Positions 9,303-17,650 of a stretch of 52,785 nucleotides of DNA are shown here, piece by piece. Below the pieces are notes generated by a model. The model was not told where the DNA came from. It worked only from the letters and a program-made list of their open reading frames with translations, and made no database searches. Source of the DNA: a virus; IMG/VR virus record IMGVR_UViG_3300048837_000489, positions 1-52,785 of that record, one strand, 5' to 3'. Position numbers and translations under genes: made by a program. Within the stretch, counting starts at the first letter, position 1, and each line of letters begins with the position of its first letter.

Positions 9303-9638
9303 TTACGCCAACGGATGAATTCTTAGCCCGACGCCGGCCAGTGATACGCTTACCGCGTCTTCGGTTTCGCCCAGCGGCAACACCGTGGATACCGGCGCAA
9401 ATCGCGGGTCTGCTTCCCACTCCTTGAGCTTCATCAGGTCATTCAACCGCATCCCGCTCAGCACGAAGCCGACGTGAGACGCCAAGTTTTCGACGCTCCA
9501 CGCGATTGGGATGATTGCAATCGGCATCTCGACTTCCGCGTCGAAGAATTTCCCGAAGTCGGTCCCCAGCATTTGCACGGCCGGATCGCTCAGGTTCTTC
9601 TTCAGGGTGCGGACGATAACGAGCTTGGAAATGGTCAT
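9303..9638 (-). CDS. Small tail-region protein of unknown function
   Basis: 111 residues, MTISKLVIVRTLKK. Mixed alpha/beta with a central SVENLASHVGFVLSGM helix; no membrane segment and no motif I recognise. It lies in the row of small genes between the connector proteins and the tail tube gene, so a neck or tail-completion role is possible. The plus-strand reading frames opposite are antisense shadows. Confidence 0.65.
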   Translation of the reverse strand: MTISKLVIVRTLKKNLSDPAVQMLGTDFGKFFDAEVEMPIAIIPIAWSVENLASHVGFVLSGMRLNDLMKLKEWEADPRFAPVSTVLPLGETEDAVSVSLAGVGLRIHPLA

Positions 9639-9674
9639 TGTGTTCGCCTTTATGCTTCCGGCTTTCCGCCGCCT

Positions 9675-10220
9675 TTATCCGAGTGAATCCGTGATTTTCT
9701 GAATCCGTTTGAGTCCGCGAAATCGTAGTTTGCGACCGATGAATACCAACCCTGGTTGCCCTTCGTCCGGCTGCGCGGTTTCGACTTTCGTTCGCCCGCG
9801 ATAGCTCAACTTCTCAATGAAGTTGTCGCCGCGCCCTTCGTCCGGCAGTCCATACTTGCCGTTGATGTAAGTGAGCAACTCCCAGCGGTTGTGCAGCCAG
9901 AAGATGACGCGCCGCTCCATGTCGTTTAGCGTCGAAATCTCCGGCAGGTATAAATCCTCTGGCAGCATCGACTGCCCCAGCATGTCCTTTGGCAAATGTC
10001 CCGGCCTTCGCCAGATACCAACCTCCAGGGTGTAAATCTCCGTCAGTGCGTGCGTGTTGTCCGGTCCCGTCTCAACTCCCCCATCGTCGATCGCGATAAA
10101 CTTTTGGCCGGCGCGGTTCGGCGGAATGCAACGGAACATCACGCCGCATTCCATGTTCGTCCAGCCGTTGCGGTCGCGGAGCCAGTCGCGGACACCCTCG
10201 AGCGCCATGCCCATGCTCAT
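9675..10220 (-). CDS. Putative tail terminator / neck protein
   Basis: 181 residues from ATG at 10220, which forms a 4-base ATGA overlap with the stop of the upstream virion-morphogenesis gene. The longer in-frame start at 10295 would overlap that gene by 79 bases, so it is less likely. The protein has the size and position (after the gpG/gp10-like protein, before the tail tube) of a tail terminator, and contains a central strand-rich stretch around TEIYTLEVGIWRRPG. No catalytic motif. Function is inferred from synteny. Confidence 0.7.
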   Translation of the reverse strand: MSMGMALEGVRDWLRDRNGWTNMECGVMFRCIPPNRAGQKFIAIDDGGVETGPDNTHALTEIYTLEVGIWRRPGHLPKDMLGQSMLPEDLYLPEISTLNDMERRVIFWLHNRWELLTYINGKYGLPDEGRGDNFIEKLSYRGRTKVETAQPDEGQPGLVFIGRKLRFRGLKRIQKITDSLG

Positions 10221-11014
10221 TGCCGGAACCCTCCGAACAACTCGCCGATCCGCACCATCCCGCTCACCGCCGCATCGGTAATCTGTCGCCACCAATCTTG
10301 AGGCAACGTCTCCGGCCAGAATCGCCGCCGTCGCTTGCCCTTGCCGTGATGGTGATATTTCGCGTAGGGGACGGTTGTGCCCACGATTAACCGCGTTCCA
10401 ACGTCGTCAAATTTCTGGTTGTCGGCCGGTCGATACTCGCTGTGTACGTCGTCTTCGTTCACTGCTTCCCCTGGCAGCAAAGAGCGCCGCAGCACGCCGG
10501 TATCCACCAAAATTTGATAATCAATTCCCGCCTTGCGCTGGCCGAATGTGCCGATCTTGGTTTTCGCGCCTTTCTCCTTCACGACGATCCAAGCAATGGC
10601 CGCCGCGCGAGCCTTCGCATCCTTATCCGGCATCCTCATCACGTACCACGCCAATCGATCGGCGTAGGTGCGCCGCCATAGTCGCAGTTGGTCCGGCGTG
10701 AGATACCCGTCCTTGCCTCCAGGGGCGAATCCTCCCGCGCGCGGCGGTTGGCGTCCCGTCACTGGCCGACGATAGGCCAAGTATCCCGGCGACAGCGGCG
10801 CCCACATCTCGCCAGCCGAATCCGTCCCGCCGCGGCCTTTCTCGTTGAACGAAAACGCCACCAGTTGGAAGAACGCCCAGCCGATGCGAGCGCGGAATCC
10901 CGCTGCGATACCATGTTCATCCGGCACGTTGCCAGCGAGCATCGAAGGCAGGCGACGGATAATCCGCTCCAACTCCGGTTTGCGGTCGCGGGTGACGACG
11001 GTGGTGACTTGCAT
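10217..11014 (-). CDS. Phage virion morphogenesis protein (Mu gpG / HK97 gp10-like)
   Basis: 265 residues. The C-terminal half carries the features of this head-tail joining family: an LVDTGVLRRSL segment (new-particle strand), then GTRLIVGTTVPYAKYHHHGKGKRRRR, a positively charged loop with a His cluster, and a final Trp-rich helix. These residues lie near 170-235. The N-terminal half is longer than in the family and rich in Arg. It overlaps the putative terminator gene by ATGA and follows the DUF1320-like connector, matching the order in Mu-type phages. Confidence 0.7.
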   Translation of the reverse strand: MQVTTVVTRDRKPELERIIRRLPSMLAGNVPDEHGIAAGFRARIGWAFFQLVAFSFNEKGRGGTDSAGEMWAPLSPGYLAYRRPVTGRQPPRAGGFAPGGKDGYLTPDQLRLWRRTYADRLAWYVMRMPDKDAKARAAAIAWIVVKEKGAKTKIGTFGQRKAGIDYQILVDTGVLRRSLLPGEAVNEDDVHSEYRPADNQKFDDVGTRLIVGTTVPYAKYHHHGKGKRRRRFWPETLPQDWWRQITDAAVSGMVRIGELFGGFRQ

Positions 11015-11053
11015 GGTTCGTGACGCTCGAAATTCTCGGTACGGATAAAATCC

Positions 11054-11566
11054 TCAGTACGGCAGCGGTCCACCCGCCGGCCATCGCTTCACTGGCGGCT
11101 CCGGTTCTTCTCCGGTGCTCTCGATCTGGCGAACGCGAATCGGGCTGTGATACCTACCCAGTTCGGGTTCAAAATTCGTGACGGTTGGCGAATGATCGAA
11201 ACTCGGATTCTGTTGCGGGATCTGCTCGCGCCCCCAGCGGATCTCCTCGAGCAACCGCTCCCGGTCCTTGCATTCCTCCATCAAGGATTGCGGCGATGGA
11301 TTCTCGCGACGTTCTGCCAACGTCCTGGCTGCCAGGTAGGCGTTAGTGTCGCGCAGCCAATCGTTGCCGGTGGCCAGGTCGGTCAATTTGTACTGATGGC
11401 GAATCCGCTGGTTGATCTTTCCGGCGGCGATTTCGATGGCGCGGGTTATCAATGCTTCCGCGGCCACACTTCGCTGGCCGGTTTCGTTGTCGTCCAGGCA
11501 GGCCGTAACACCCGCTGCGCTTAGCACGAATTCCACATCCGCGGTCACGCAATAGGTTTGGGCCAT
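11054..11566 (-). CDS. Head-tail connector, DUF1320 (Mu gp36)-like
   Basis: 170 residues beginning MAQTYCVTADVEFVLS. The first 110 residues match the pattern of DUF1320 connectors: an N-terminal (Y/T)-hydrophobic element followed by a helix with AEALITRAIEIAAGKINQRI, then NDWLRDTNAYLAARTLAERR. The C-terminal 60 residues are Pro-rich and probably disordered. It would line the neck below the portal. A strong terminator (11584-11618) lies immediately upstream, so its expression is probably lower than that of the capsid genes. Confidence 0.7.
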   Translation of the reverse strand: MAQTYCVTADVEFVLSAAGVTACLDDNETGQRSVAAEALITRAIEIAAGKINQRIRHQYKLTDLATGNDWLRDTNAYLAARTLAERRENPSPQSLMEECKDRERLLEEIRWGREQIPQQNPSFDHSPTVTNFEPELGRYHSPIRVRQIESTGEEPEPPVKRWPAGGPLPY

Positions 11567-11583
11567 GGGTGTATCCGTGTAAT

Positions 11584-11618
11584 AAAAAAGCGGGCGAACG
11601 ATTTCCCGTCCGTCCGCT
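11584..11618 (-). terminator. Rho-independent terminator after capsid genes
   Basis: On the minus strand an 11-bp stem (one mismatch, AGCGGaCGGAC pairing with GTTCGcCCGCT) with an 8-base loop is followed by six T residues and ATT. It lies between the capsid/decoration genes and the connector/tail genes, where phages often reduce transcription after the most abundant virion proteins. Confidence 0.85.
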
Positions 11619-11662
11619 AGGTCACCTGGGGTGGCGGTGATTCGTCAAAATTTCAAATCCGC

Positions 11663-12121
11663 TTACACGGCGGTCAGGTGTCCCGCTCCGTCGACCGGTT
11701 CCCATTCCACCGTCCACTTCACCGCGCCGGTGTTGCTTGCAGCGCAGTCCAATTCGATGTCGCCAGGGCCGAGGATGATGCCTTCGGCCGGAATGTTATC
11801 AGCAGGTAGCACGCCCCATAGCGTGGTCGACTTCATCGCGGTTGCGACCACTCCAACGATGCTGTAGAGCGTTCCCACGGCATCGGCGGAAATATCAAGC
11901 ACGGCGCACAAGTCGACGTCGGAACCAGTGCCCGACGGGTTGAATTTGATTTTCGTGTTGTTCGCCTGAGTCTGGATGACCGTCGTAACTTCTCCGATGA
12001 TCGCTTTGATTCGCACCTTGCCGCCAACGATCCGAAACAACGCCACGTCGGTCGTCTGCGGCAGCGCGGCGGCGGCGCGTTCTTCAATCCGGCGAAGTCG
12101 TGCTGTCCAAGGCAGGCCCAT
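11663..12121 (-). CDS. Head-associated protein of unknown function
   Basis: 152 residues. It follows the major capsid gene and ends just before the terminator at 11584-11618, so it belongs to the capsid transcription unit. Residues 45-140 are strand-rich with many Val/Ile and Thr, suggesting a small beta-sandwich, perhaps a capsid decoration or head-completion protein. No known family is recognised. Confidence 0.7.
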   Translation of the reverse strand: MGLPWTARLRRIEERAAAALPQTTDVALFRIVGGKVRIKAIIGEVTTVIQTQANNTKIKFNPSGTGSDVDLCAVLDISADAVGTLYSIVGVVATAMKSTTLWGVLPADNIPAEGIILGPGDIELDCAASNTGAVKWTVEWEPVDGAGHLTAV

Positions 12122-12181
12122 GATGTTTCTCGCTCAAATGGTCGATTGCTGGTGCGGTTGTTGGTTTGCGTTAGTTCCGGC

Positions 12182-13345
12182 TTAGAACCCCGAAACCGTG
12201 GCATAGCACCACGAACCGGGGTTGTAGGGGACCGGGAAGAAGTTATCGAGGATGAAAGCCTCGTAGGTTGTCGGGTTGCTCTTGGTCGTCGTCCAAGCGG
12301 CCTGGCCGGTCTTCACCGAGATCGGGCCGTTGTCGTATTCCGCGATCGGTTCCGACGCGATGCAGCCTTCGAACACGTCCGGCCCGTTCACGTCAGGCAG
12401 GAAGAGCGCGTTGTTTTCGCCGATGTGATACTGCCAGGTGGCGGAATTCGGGTTGCCGATGTCGATGCCTTCATCGTTAATCATGAAGTCGATGCCAGGG
12501 CATTTCGTCAGGCGGCCCATTTTGACCATGAACGGCGAGCCGTCCGGGTTGACGCCGGTTTGACGCTCGAACACCTGGAACGGCGGATTGGCGATGCCCG
12601 CACCCACCGTCACATAGTCGTTGTTCGTGATGTTGTTCCACTGTTGCGAGCGAACCACGATCGTCTTCAAGTGCAAGCCACAGCGACGGAAGAGCGCGGC
12701 GTCGACTAGCTGGATTTGGTACGGGATGTCCGCACCCGTCGAATCCCATGGCACGTCGATGATGTCACCACCATTGATTGACGTTCCGTTGCCGTCGACG
12801 ATGTTCAGTTGATCCTTGTTGCCTGCTGGCATGTCAAACGAGACTTGTAGCAGCGCGTTGCTGCTGTCGTAGCTCGGATACCAGTTTTGGCCGAGTTCGT
12901 GGAAGTAAAGCGAGTCGCGGAGCATACCGACGAGGAGCGCGGTGCGCCAGTTCGTGGCCTCTTGCACCGGCTTTTGCATTTGGCGCCGGATGTACGATTC
13001 GCCGGCAATGTCCCGCATCTTGGGATCGTCGATTTTTGCGAAGTTGTGGATTTCCTCGTAAAGCAGCGACAATTGTTGGTGCATACGGGGATAGACGAAC
13101 GGCACTTCGCCGACCGGGTTGCGCGAGCGTTTCGCGGCCGGGCTGCCAGGGGCGGTGCCAAGCGCGACGGTTCGCACGTTGTTGAACACCTTGTAAGAGC
13201 CGGTGCGGCCGTGGCCGTAGTTCCGCTCATTCGGCCCGCCTGGTTGCATCCCGAAGAAGTTTAGGAATTGCGAACTGGCCGCGCTGATCCGACTGACAAC
13301 CTTCGTGAAGGTGATCGGCTGAAGGATTTGTTGAATCGAAGCCAT
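12182..13345 (-). CDS. Probable major capsid protein
   Basis: 387 residues, no signal or membrane segment. The N-terminus (MASIQQILQPITFTKVVSRI) is followed by an aromatic and Asn-rich region; MHQQLSLLYEEIHNF and RQMQKPVQEATNWRTALL form long helices like the E-loop/spine helix region of HK97-fold capsids. Size and position after a decoration protein and a protease/scaffold gene fit the capsid of lambda/Mu-like heads. No clear cleavage site is visible. The call rests on length, synteny and overall pattern. Confidence 0.75.
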   Translation of the reverse strand: MASIQQILQPITFTKVVSRISAASSQFLNFFGMQPGGPNERNYGHGRTGSYKVFNNVRTVALGTAPGSPAAKRSRNPVGEVPFVYPRMHQQLSLLYEEIHNFAKIDDPKMRDIAGESYIRRQMQKPVQEATNWRTALLVGMLRDSLYFHELGQNWYPSYDSSNALLQVSFDMPAGNKDQLNIVDGNGTSINGGDIIDVPWDSTGADIPYQIQLVDAALFRRCGLHLKTIVVRSQQWNNITNNDYVTVGAGIANPPFQVFERQTGVNPDGSPFMVKMGRLTKCPGIDFMINDEGIDIGNPNSATWQYHIGENNALFLPDVNGPDVFEGCIASEPIAEYDNGPISVKTGQAAWTTTKSNPTTYEAFILDNFFPVPYNPGSWCYATVSGF

Positions 13346-13430
13346 TGAAATTGATCCCTAAGCAGGTTGCGAAAGGTATGTCAGTTGTGGGTGAACGTTG
13401 CGAACGGTCTGGCGTTGAGCCAGCCAGCGA

Positions 13431-14270
13431 TTAGCTCGCCAGCGACATGGCCAGGTAGTTGTCGGTCGAGAACGGCACGGTGACGATTTCGATGAGCCAC
13501 TTGAGCGTGGTGCCCACGTAAACGCTCCGCACCTTGACCCGCGCGCCGATCTGCTCGCCGGCCGTGGTGAATGTGACGGAATCCGCCGAAAGATCGTTGC
13601 CCATGATGATGTTGTCACCCTCGCCAGAAGAAACGACGAGTTCTTCATCAGCGGTGCGGACGATCTCGTATTCGAGGCCCGGCTGAATCGCCGGAAGCGT
13701 GACAGCAACAGCCGCCGCGTTGTTGTAAAAGAGCGTGGTGCCGTTCTCGGCGGCGGTGAGCGTGTCGGCGGTACCAGTGACCAGCGCGACGCGCGAGCCA
13801 CCGCCAGCCAGGTAGCCGAACATGTCGTCATCGAGCACGCAGCCCGCGTTCCACAGTTGGCGACGTGCGAGGAATTCGTCAGCGTGACCAACCAGAGCGG
13901 AACCCTGGATGAGCAGTTGCGAGGCCATGAAAACGCCGCGTTGATAAACCGATGGCGGAACGCGATCCACGGCGGTGCCGTATTGATCCAGAACCGTGAT
14001 GTCGGTGCGGTTGATGCCCGCGATGTTTTGCGTGCCATCGCTGGCGTCCGCGTCCCACTCTTCGAATTCACCGCTGGAGGTCACCTTGCCAAGCAAGAGG
14101 CCGGGACGGAGAACTGTCGTCGGAGTGCTGCCAGCGTCACGCGCCGCGCTGCTGATGACCACCGACTTGAACAGACAAAGATTGTCGTAACCAACCGCAA
14201 CGATTTCACGGTCGTTAGTAAAAACCGCCGCGCCTTGGCCGGGCTTTCCGAATCCACCGAGTGACGACAT
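13431..14270 (-). CDS. Head decoration protein (lambda gpD-like N-terminal domain)
   Basis: 279 residues. Residues 50-90 carry the typical decoration-protein pattern: RPGLLLGKV, a short turn, then EEWDADASDGTQNIAGI. Residues 150-279 form an additional beta-rich region (TLTAAENGTTLFYNNAAAVAVTLPAI), which resembles the tail-spike-like domain often appended to planctomycete and cyanophage virion proteins, so the molecule may be a decorated trimer with an exposed outer domain. It sits directly before the capsid gene in transcription order, as gpD does. Confidence 0.75.
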   Translation of the reverse strand: MSSLGGFGKPGQGAAVFTNDREIVAVGYDNLCLFKSVVISSAARDAGSTPTTVLRPGLLLGKVTSSGEFEEWDADASDGTQNIAGINRTDITVLDQYGTAVDRVPPSVYQRGVFMASQLLIQGSALVGHADEFLARRQLWNAGCVLDDDMFGYLAGGGSRVALVTGTADTLTAAENGTTLFYNNAAAVAVTLPAIQPGLEYEIVRTADEELVVSSGEGDNIIMGNDLSADSVTFTTAGEQIGARVKVRSVYVGTTLKWLIEIVTVPFSTDNYLAMSLAS

Positions 14271-14351
14271 TGTTTAGTTCCCTATGTGGGCCGTGGTTGG
14301 GGTTTTTGCTGGAATTTGCTGGGTTTTGCGAGTTTCAGGAATCGCGACGGT

Positions 14352-15590
14352 TTAGGACTTGTGGCGGGTGAACATTTCACCAACGACCTTTTCTGCTTCC
14401 TCATCCGAGAGCTTGTCGTCGCTTTTCGGCGGGTCGACTTCTTCGGATTCGTCGTCTTCAAAACGAACGGAGGGAGGGAGCGCGGCCAGGAACATGGCAG
14501 CCGCTTCGTTGACGGTGAGCGTTGGTGCTTCGCCGGTTTCGCTGAACTGAACTTTTTCGAGCTTGCCGAGAAGGGTCTTCTTCAACCCTGGGGGCAGCTT
14601 CATGGCCTTGACGCTGGCGACGGTCTTCTCGCGTTCGGCCTTCGTGCGCTCTTCAGCGAACTGCGTCACCTTGGCGTTGAGCTTGTCGCGGCTTTCTTTC
14701 AGCCGCTTGTTTTCGGCCTGGCTTGCTTCAATCGCCTTGCGGATGTGCGGTGGCAGCGTGGCCAATTCGTCTTCACTGAACGCAATCGGGTTGTCGGCCT
14801 CCTGCGTTTCCGGCGGGTCTTCGGCTTCTTCTTCCTTGGGTGCCGCTTCGGCGTCCGCTTTGGATTTGGTTTTGAGTGCCGCCAGGAGGATGTCCGCCGC
14901 GCCTTCGTTGTCGAATGTCCAATCCGCCGGAAGTTCAATACCGATGGTGCTGAACTGCGCAACGATGGCTTCCATCTTCATGTCAGCCGCGTCGTCTTTG
15001 GGCAGGTCAGGATTGACCGGTGACTCGTCGGTGCTGGTATCCGTTTCGCCGTTGGCGTTCTCGGTGCCATTGGTGCCTTCAACTTCGCTTTCGCCTGGTT
15101 TTTTTTCTTCGTCGTCCACGTAATCCTCCAGCGAAAATCGAGACACCCCGGCGGGGACTTCGACAAATGGGCCTTGGATCGGATTGCGCGGTTTCGGCGT
15201 CAGTGCGACGTGGCGAATGATCGAACCAAGTTCACCAATGCCCTCCGCGAAAAAGTTTTCGTGAAACTCGGGAGACGTGAAACGAATGGAGCCGGTCTTG
15301 AGTCCGTTGGCGGTTTCGGCGTCAGTGATGTCAAGCTCGTATTCGAGCCATCCGTCATCCGTCACTTGAAACCGTTTCGCCCAGCCCCGATTTCGCAAAG
15401 CTGATCGCGGGTCTTTCGCCTCTCCGATTGAGCCTTTCGCATCTACGTCGTCGTGAAAATCAATTACGGGAATCGACAGTCCGGCTTCGATCGCTCGGTT
15501 CGTGTTCTCCGCGTATTGCTTGAAACGCTCTACGGGATAATCACCGACACGATACTTTCCTGGCCGGAGTGCTTTTTGCCGAACAAGCAT
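14352..15590 (-). CDS. Putative prohead protease/scaffold (Mu gpI-like)
   Basis: 412 residues from ATG at 15590; the same frame is open to a TTG at 15653, so the true start is uncertain. Residues 1-130 have a protease-like layout (VIDFHDDVDAKGSIGEA, then TGSIRFTSPEFHENF and IIRHVALTPKPRNPIQGP), the last being close to the Mu gpI pattern that precedes NPIQGP. The C-terminal half is acidic, Glu/Lys-rich and helical (ESRDKLNAKVTQFAEERTKAE), as in internal scaffolds. Located before decoration and capsid genes. The catalytic residues were not identified with confidence. Confidence 0.7.
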   Translation of the reverse strand: MLVRQKALRPGKYRVGDYPVERFKQYAENTNRAIEAGLSIPVIDFHDDVDAKGSIGEAKDPRSALRNRGWAKRFQVTDDGWLEYELDITDAETANGLKTGSIRFTSPEFHENFFAEGIGELGSIIRHVALTPKPRNPIQGPFVEVPAGVSRFSLEDYVDDEEKKPGESEVEGTNGTENANGETDTSTDESPVNPDLPKDDAADMKMEAIVAQFSTIGIELPADWTFDNEGAADILLAALKTKSKADAEAAPKEEEAEDPPETQEADNPIAFSEDELATLPPHIRKAIEASQAENKRLKESRDKLNAKVTQFAEERTKAEREKTVASVKAMKLPPGLKKTLLGKLEKVQFSETGEAPTLTVNEAAAMFLAALPPSVRFEDDESEEVDPPKSDDKLSDEEAEKVVGEMFTRHKS

Positions 15591-15610
15591 GAGTAATTGA
15601 TAAGCCGAAA

Positions 15611-15640
15611 GTGGTGCATAATTGCGGAAGATTGCACCAC
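15611..15640. repeat. 8-bp inverted repeat at the divergent junction
   Basis: GTGGTGCA (15611-15618) and TGCACCAC (15633-15640) are perfect inverted copies 14 bp apart. They lie between the ATG of the protease/scaffold gene (15590) and the plus-strand gene at 15714. A perfect -35 box TTGACA follows on the plus strand (15647-15652), although the -10 region is poor. The repeat may be an operator for one or both directions. Confidence 0.5.
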
Positions 15641-15713
15641 TTAACTTTGACAATTGCGCACATTCTCTAAGACTTGCGCCCTAAAAGGCTGGCCAGAAGT
15701 GGCCGGAATTGTC

Positions 15714-16937
15714 ATGGCAACTCATGTTTGGCGCGGTGATGCGCCCGCCGTCGCCCAGGTCACCACGGTCCAGGTGACTGCCTACGATGCGGCCACCAGC
15801 TATCGCTTGACGATCAACGGCAAGACGGTCGCGGTTGATGGCGATACGGACGTGAATGACACTGCCACCGCCCTGGCTGCAGCTTTCAACGCGAGCACCA
15901 TTCCAGAATTTGCCGAGATCACCGCGAGCGCGGCGACGGACACTGTGACGCTTACGGCCGACACCTCCGGAAAGCCCTTTACGGTCACCTCGAGCGTGAG
16001 CGGCGGAACAGGAACGATCGGCGCGGCGACGTCGGCAACGGCCAACTCGGGCCCGGCGGTTGTCGCGGCGGCCAACTTCGATAGCGGATCGCTGCCAGGG
16101 AATAGCGACACGCTCATCCTGCAGGATTCCGCCAACTCGCTGAAATACACCCTGGATGCACTCGCCGCGGTGACGCTCGATTTGCTGGTGATCGCGGCCG
16201 ACTTCTCCGACGGTGCGCAGGTAGGCTTGCCGCGCACCAACACGGATTCCACAAGCTACGTCGAATACCGGGATACCTACCTGGAGGTTGGCGCGACGGC
16301 AGTTCGCATCGGCGAGGGGCGCGGCCAGGGGAGTAGCGGCTTGCGGTTGAATCTGCTTTCCGCGCAAACGTCGGTCCAGGTTTTCGCGACCGGCAATTCG
16401 TCAGATACCGATTACGCCGCGCTCCAAATTATCGGGACGAACGCCAGTAACGTGCTGCAGGTGTTCGGCGGCCAAGTTGACGTCGCCATGCAACCAGGAC
16501 AAGTCGCCACGTTCGCCACGGTGACTGTGAGCGGCGGCCAAGTGCGGTTCGGCTCGGGCGTGACGCTGACGACCGTAGAGGCCAACGGAGATTCGTCCGT
16601 GGAAGTGCGGAGCGCGGCGACGACGTTGCGCAGCCAGGGTGGTGGCAGAATTTACAAGCTGGGAGCCGGCGCGGTGACGACGGTAGATGTCGGCGGCGGG
16701 ACGTTTGAGCTTGCGGCGGCCGGCACGATTGGGACTCTGACGGTGCGGGCCGGGAAGACGTTTGATGCCAGCAAATTGAATGTCGCGGTGACGGTGACGA
16801 ATAGCACCGCCTACGCGGGCGCGCGGATCATCGATCCCAATGGTAAGTTGACGTTCACGAATCCAACGGCATGTCCCGATGGGGCGGATTCGGTGACGTT
16901 TGTGACGAAGAAGGGGGCGACGGTGCTGGTGGCTTAG
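15714..16937 (+). CDS. Fibre-like beta-structured virion protein, opposite strand to the rest
   Basis: 407 residues from ATG at 15714 (GGCCGGAATT upstream). Highly beta-rich, Ala/Thr/Val/Gly-rich with repeated short strands (VTVSGGQVRFGSGVTLTTVEANGDSSVEV), indicating a parallel beta-helix or spike. It starts with MATHVWRGDAPAV; residues 20-60 look like an N-terminal docking domain. It is the only plus-strand gene within the head module, and its 3' end overlaps by 83 bp the C-terminus of a minus-strand gene. The composition resembles structural proteins, so it is probably a late virion protein with its own promoter. Confidence 0.8.
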   Translation: MATHVWRGDAPAVAQVTTVQVTAYDAATSYRLTINGKTVAVDGDTDVNDTATALAAAFNASTIPEFAEITASAATDTVTLTADTSGKPFTVTSSVSGGTGTIGAATSATANSGPAVVAAANFDSGSLPGNSDTLILQDSANSLKYTLDALAAVTLDLLVIAADFSDGAQVGLPRTNTDSTSYVEYRDTYLEVGATAVRIGEGRGQGSSGLRLNLLSAQTSVQVFATGNSSDTDYAALQIIGTNASNVLQVFGGQVDVAMQPGQVATFATVTVSGGQVRFGSGVTLTTVEANGDSSVEVRSAATTLRSQGGGRIYKLGAGAVTTVDVGGGTFELAAAGTIGTLTVRAGKTFDASKLNVAVTVTNSTAYAGARIIDPNGKLTFTNPTACPDGADSVTFVTKKGATVLVA

Positions 16938-17142
16938 GTGGTGGTGGTTCCGGCAGAAGTTCAAGTGAAAATGCATGCAGCGTGTCCTCTAGATCTTCGA
17001 CAGCTTCGCCTGAATCTTGCTCCCTTAAATAAATTGGCATAGTTTCCATAATCACACACAATGCCAACAATCCTTTTTTGCCGAGAAGTTTTCGTAGAAC
17101 TTCAAGTGCTTCTTCTCGATACATTTCATCGGTTAGTCCCAT
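16855..17142 (-). CDS. Small protein with Pro-rich tail, function unknown
   Basis: 95 residues: a helical N-terminal part (REEALEVLRKLLGKKGLLALCVIME) followed by an acidic linker and a Pro/Ser-rich tail from residue 65 onward. It starts 17 bases inside the end of the zinc-binding gene upstream, and its end overlaps the 3' end of the plus-strand fibre gene in the convergent direction. The Pro-rich C-terminal part could partly reflect the antisense overlap with that gene. Confidence 0.6.
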   Translation of the reverse strand: MGLTDEMYREEALEVLRKLLGKKGLLALCVIMETMPIYLREQDSGEAVEDLEDTLHAFSLELLPEPPPPKPPAPSPPSSSQTSPNPPHRDMPLDS

Positions 17143-17458
17143 CGTCCATTCCTTCTAGAATTCTATCTCTCTCTTCGTGACACTTCAGACAAAACCAACC
17201 ACGAACAGATGCATCTTCATGCCATCCAATCTTCCCGAATACTGGCTTTGATTTGCAATTGTCGCAGATTTCGGGAGTGTCAAATTCAAGATCGAGGCGA
17301 TAAAGATTCGGGTGAGGCAGTGGCTTTACAGAAACAATAGCTCCGGGCACCGATGCAAAATCACACGCGAATATACATGCACCCTGCTCGGGACCAACGA
17401 ATTTGAAAATGAAGAAATCATTGAAATAAAGTATTTCGCCGTGCTGCATTTTCGTCAC
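17126..17458 (-). CDS. Small zinc-ribbon protein
   Basis: 110 residues, GTG start at 17458 (ATG nine bases further in is possible). The C-terminal half carries two CxxC pairs, CDNC and CLKC, about 28 residues apart, typical of a zinc ribbon. Its start forms a GTGA overlap with the stop of an open frame encoding LCDACGFDFTNER, suggesting coupled translation with the small gene before it. DNA- or protein-binding role is possible; no family recognised. Confidence 0.7.
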   Translation of the reverse strand: MTKMQHGEILYFNDFFIFKFVGPEQGACIFACDFASVPGAIVSVKPLPHPNLYRLDLEFDTPEICDNCKSKPVFGKIGWHEDASVRGWFCLKCHEERDRILEGMDDGTNR

Positions 17459-17512
17459 CGCTCGTTCGTGAAATCAAATCCGCACGCATCGCAAAGCCAC
17501 GCATCCTCATCC

Positions 17513-17638
17513 TCACTTCGCTGGCTGCACGGTCTCCCCTTTCATCGAATAGACAATCGTCAATTCCTCTGGCGTATATCCGGCGTCCAGAAACTTTTCC
17601 TCGGTCGATTCTTCGTTATCATCGTATTGATTAACCAT
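17513..17638 (-). CDS. 41-residue leader protein after terminase, possible frameshift product
   Basis: Starts at ATG 17638 with an excellent AGGAGGTG site 7 bases upstream, 12 bases beyond the terminase stop. The peptide is acidic (MVNQYDDNEESTEEKFL). It ends at TGA (17513). Skipping one base at that stop opens a frame reading EDEDAWLCDACGFDFTNER, which has no start codon of its own and whose stop overlaps the GTG of the next gene. A +1 shift at UGA, as in RF2, could therefore give a 60-residue zinc-binding protein. Confidence 0.65.
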   Translation of the reverse strand: MVNQYDDNEESTEEKFLDAGYTPEELTIVYSMKGETVQPAK

Positions 17639-17650
17639 CCAACCCACCTC

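Noticed and set aside
15590-15653. TTG start at 15653 for the protease/scaffold gene
   Set aside because: It would span the inverted repeat and lacks a clear ribosome-binding site; ATG 15590 is my choice, although it also lacks a good site, so the start stays open.
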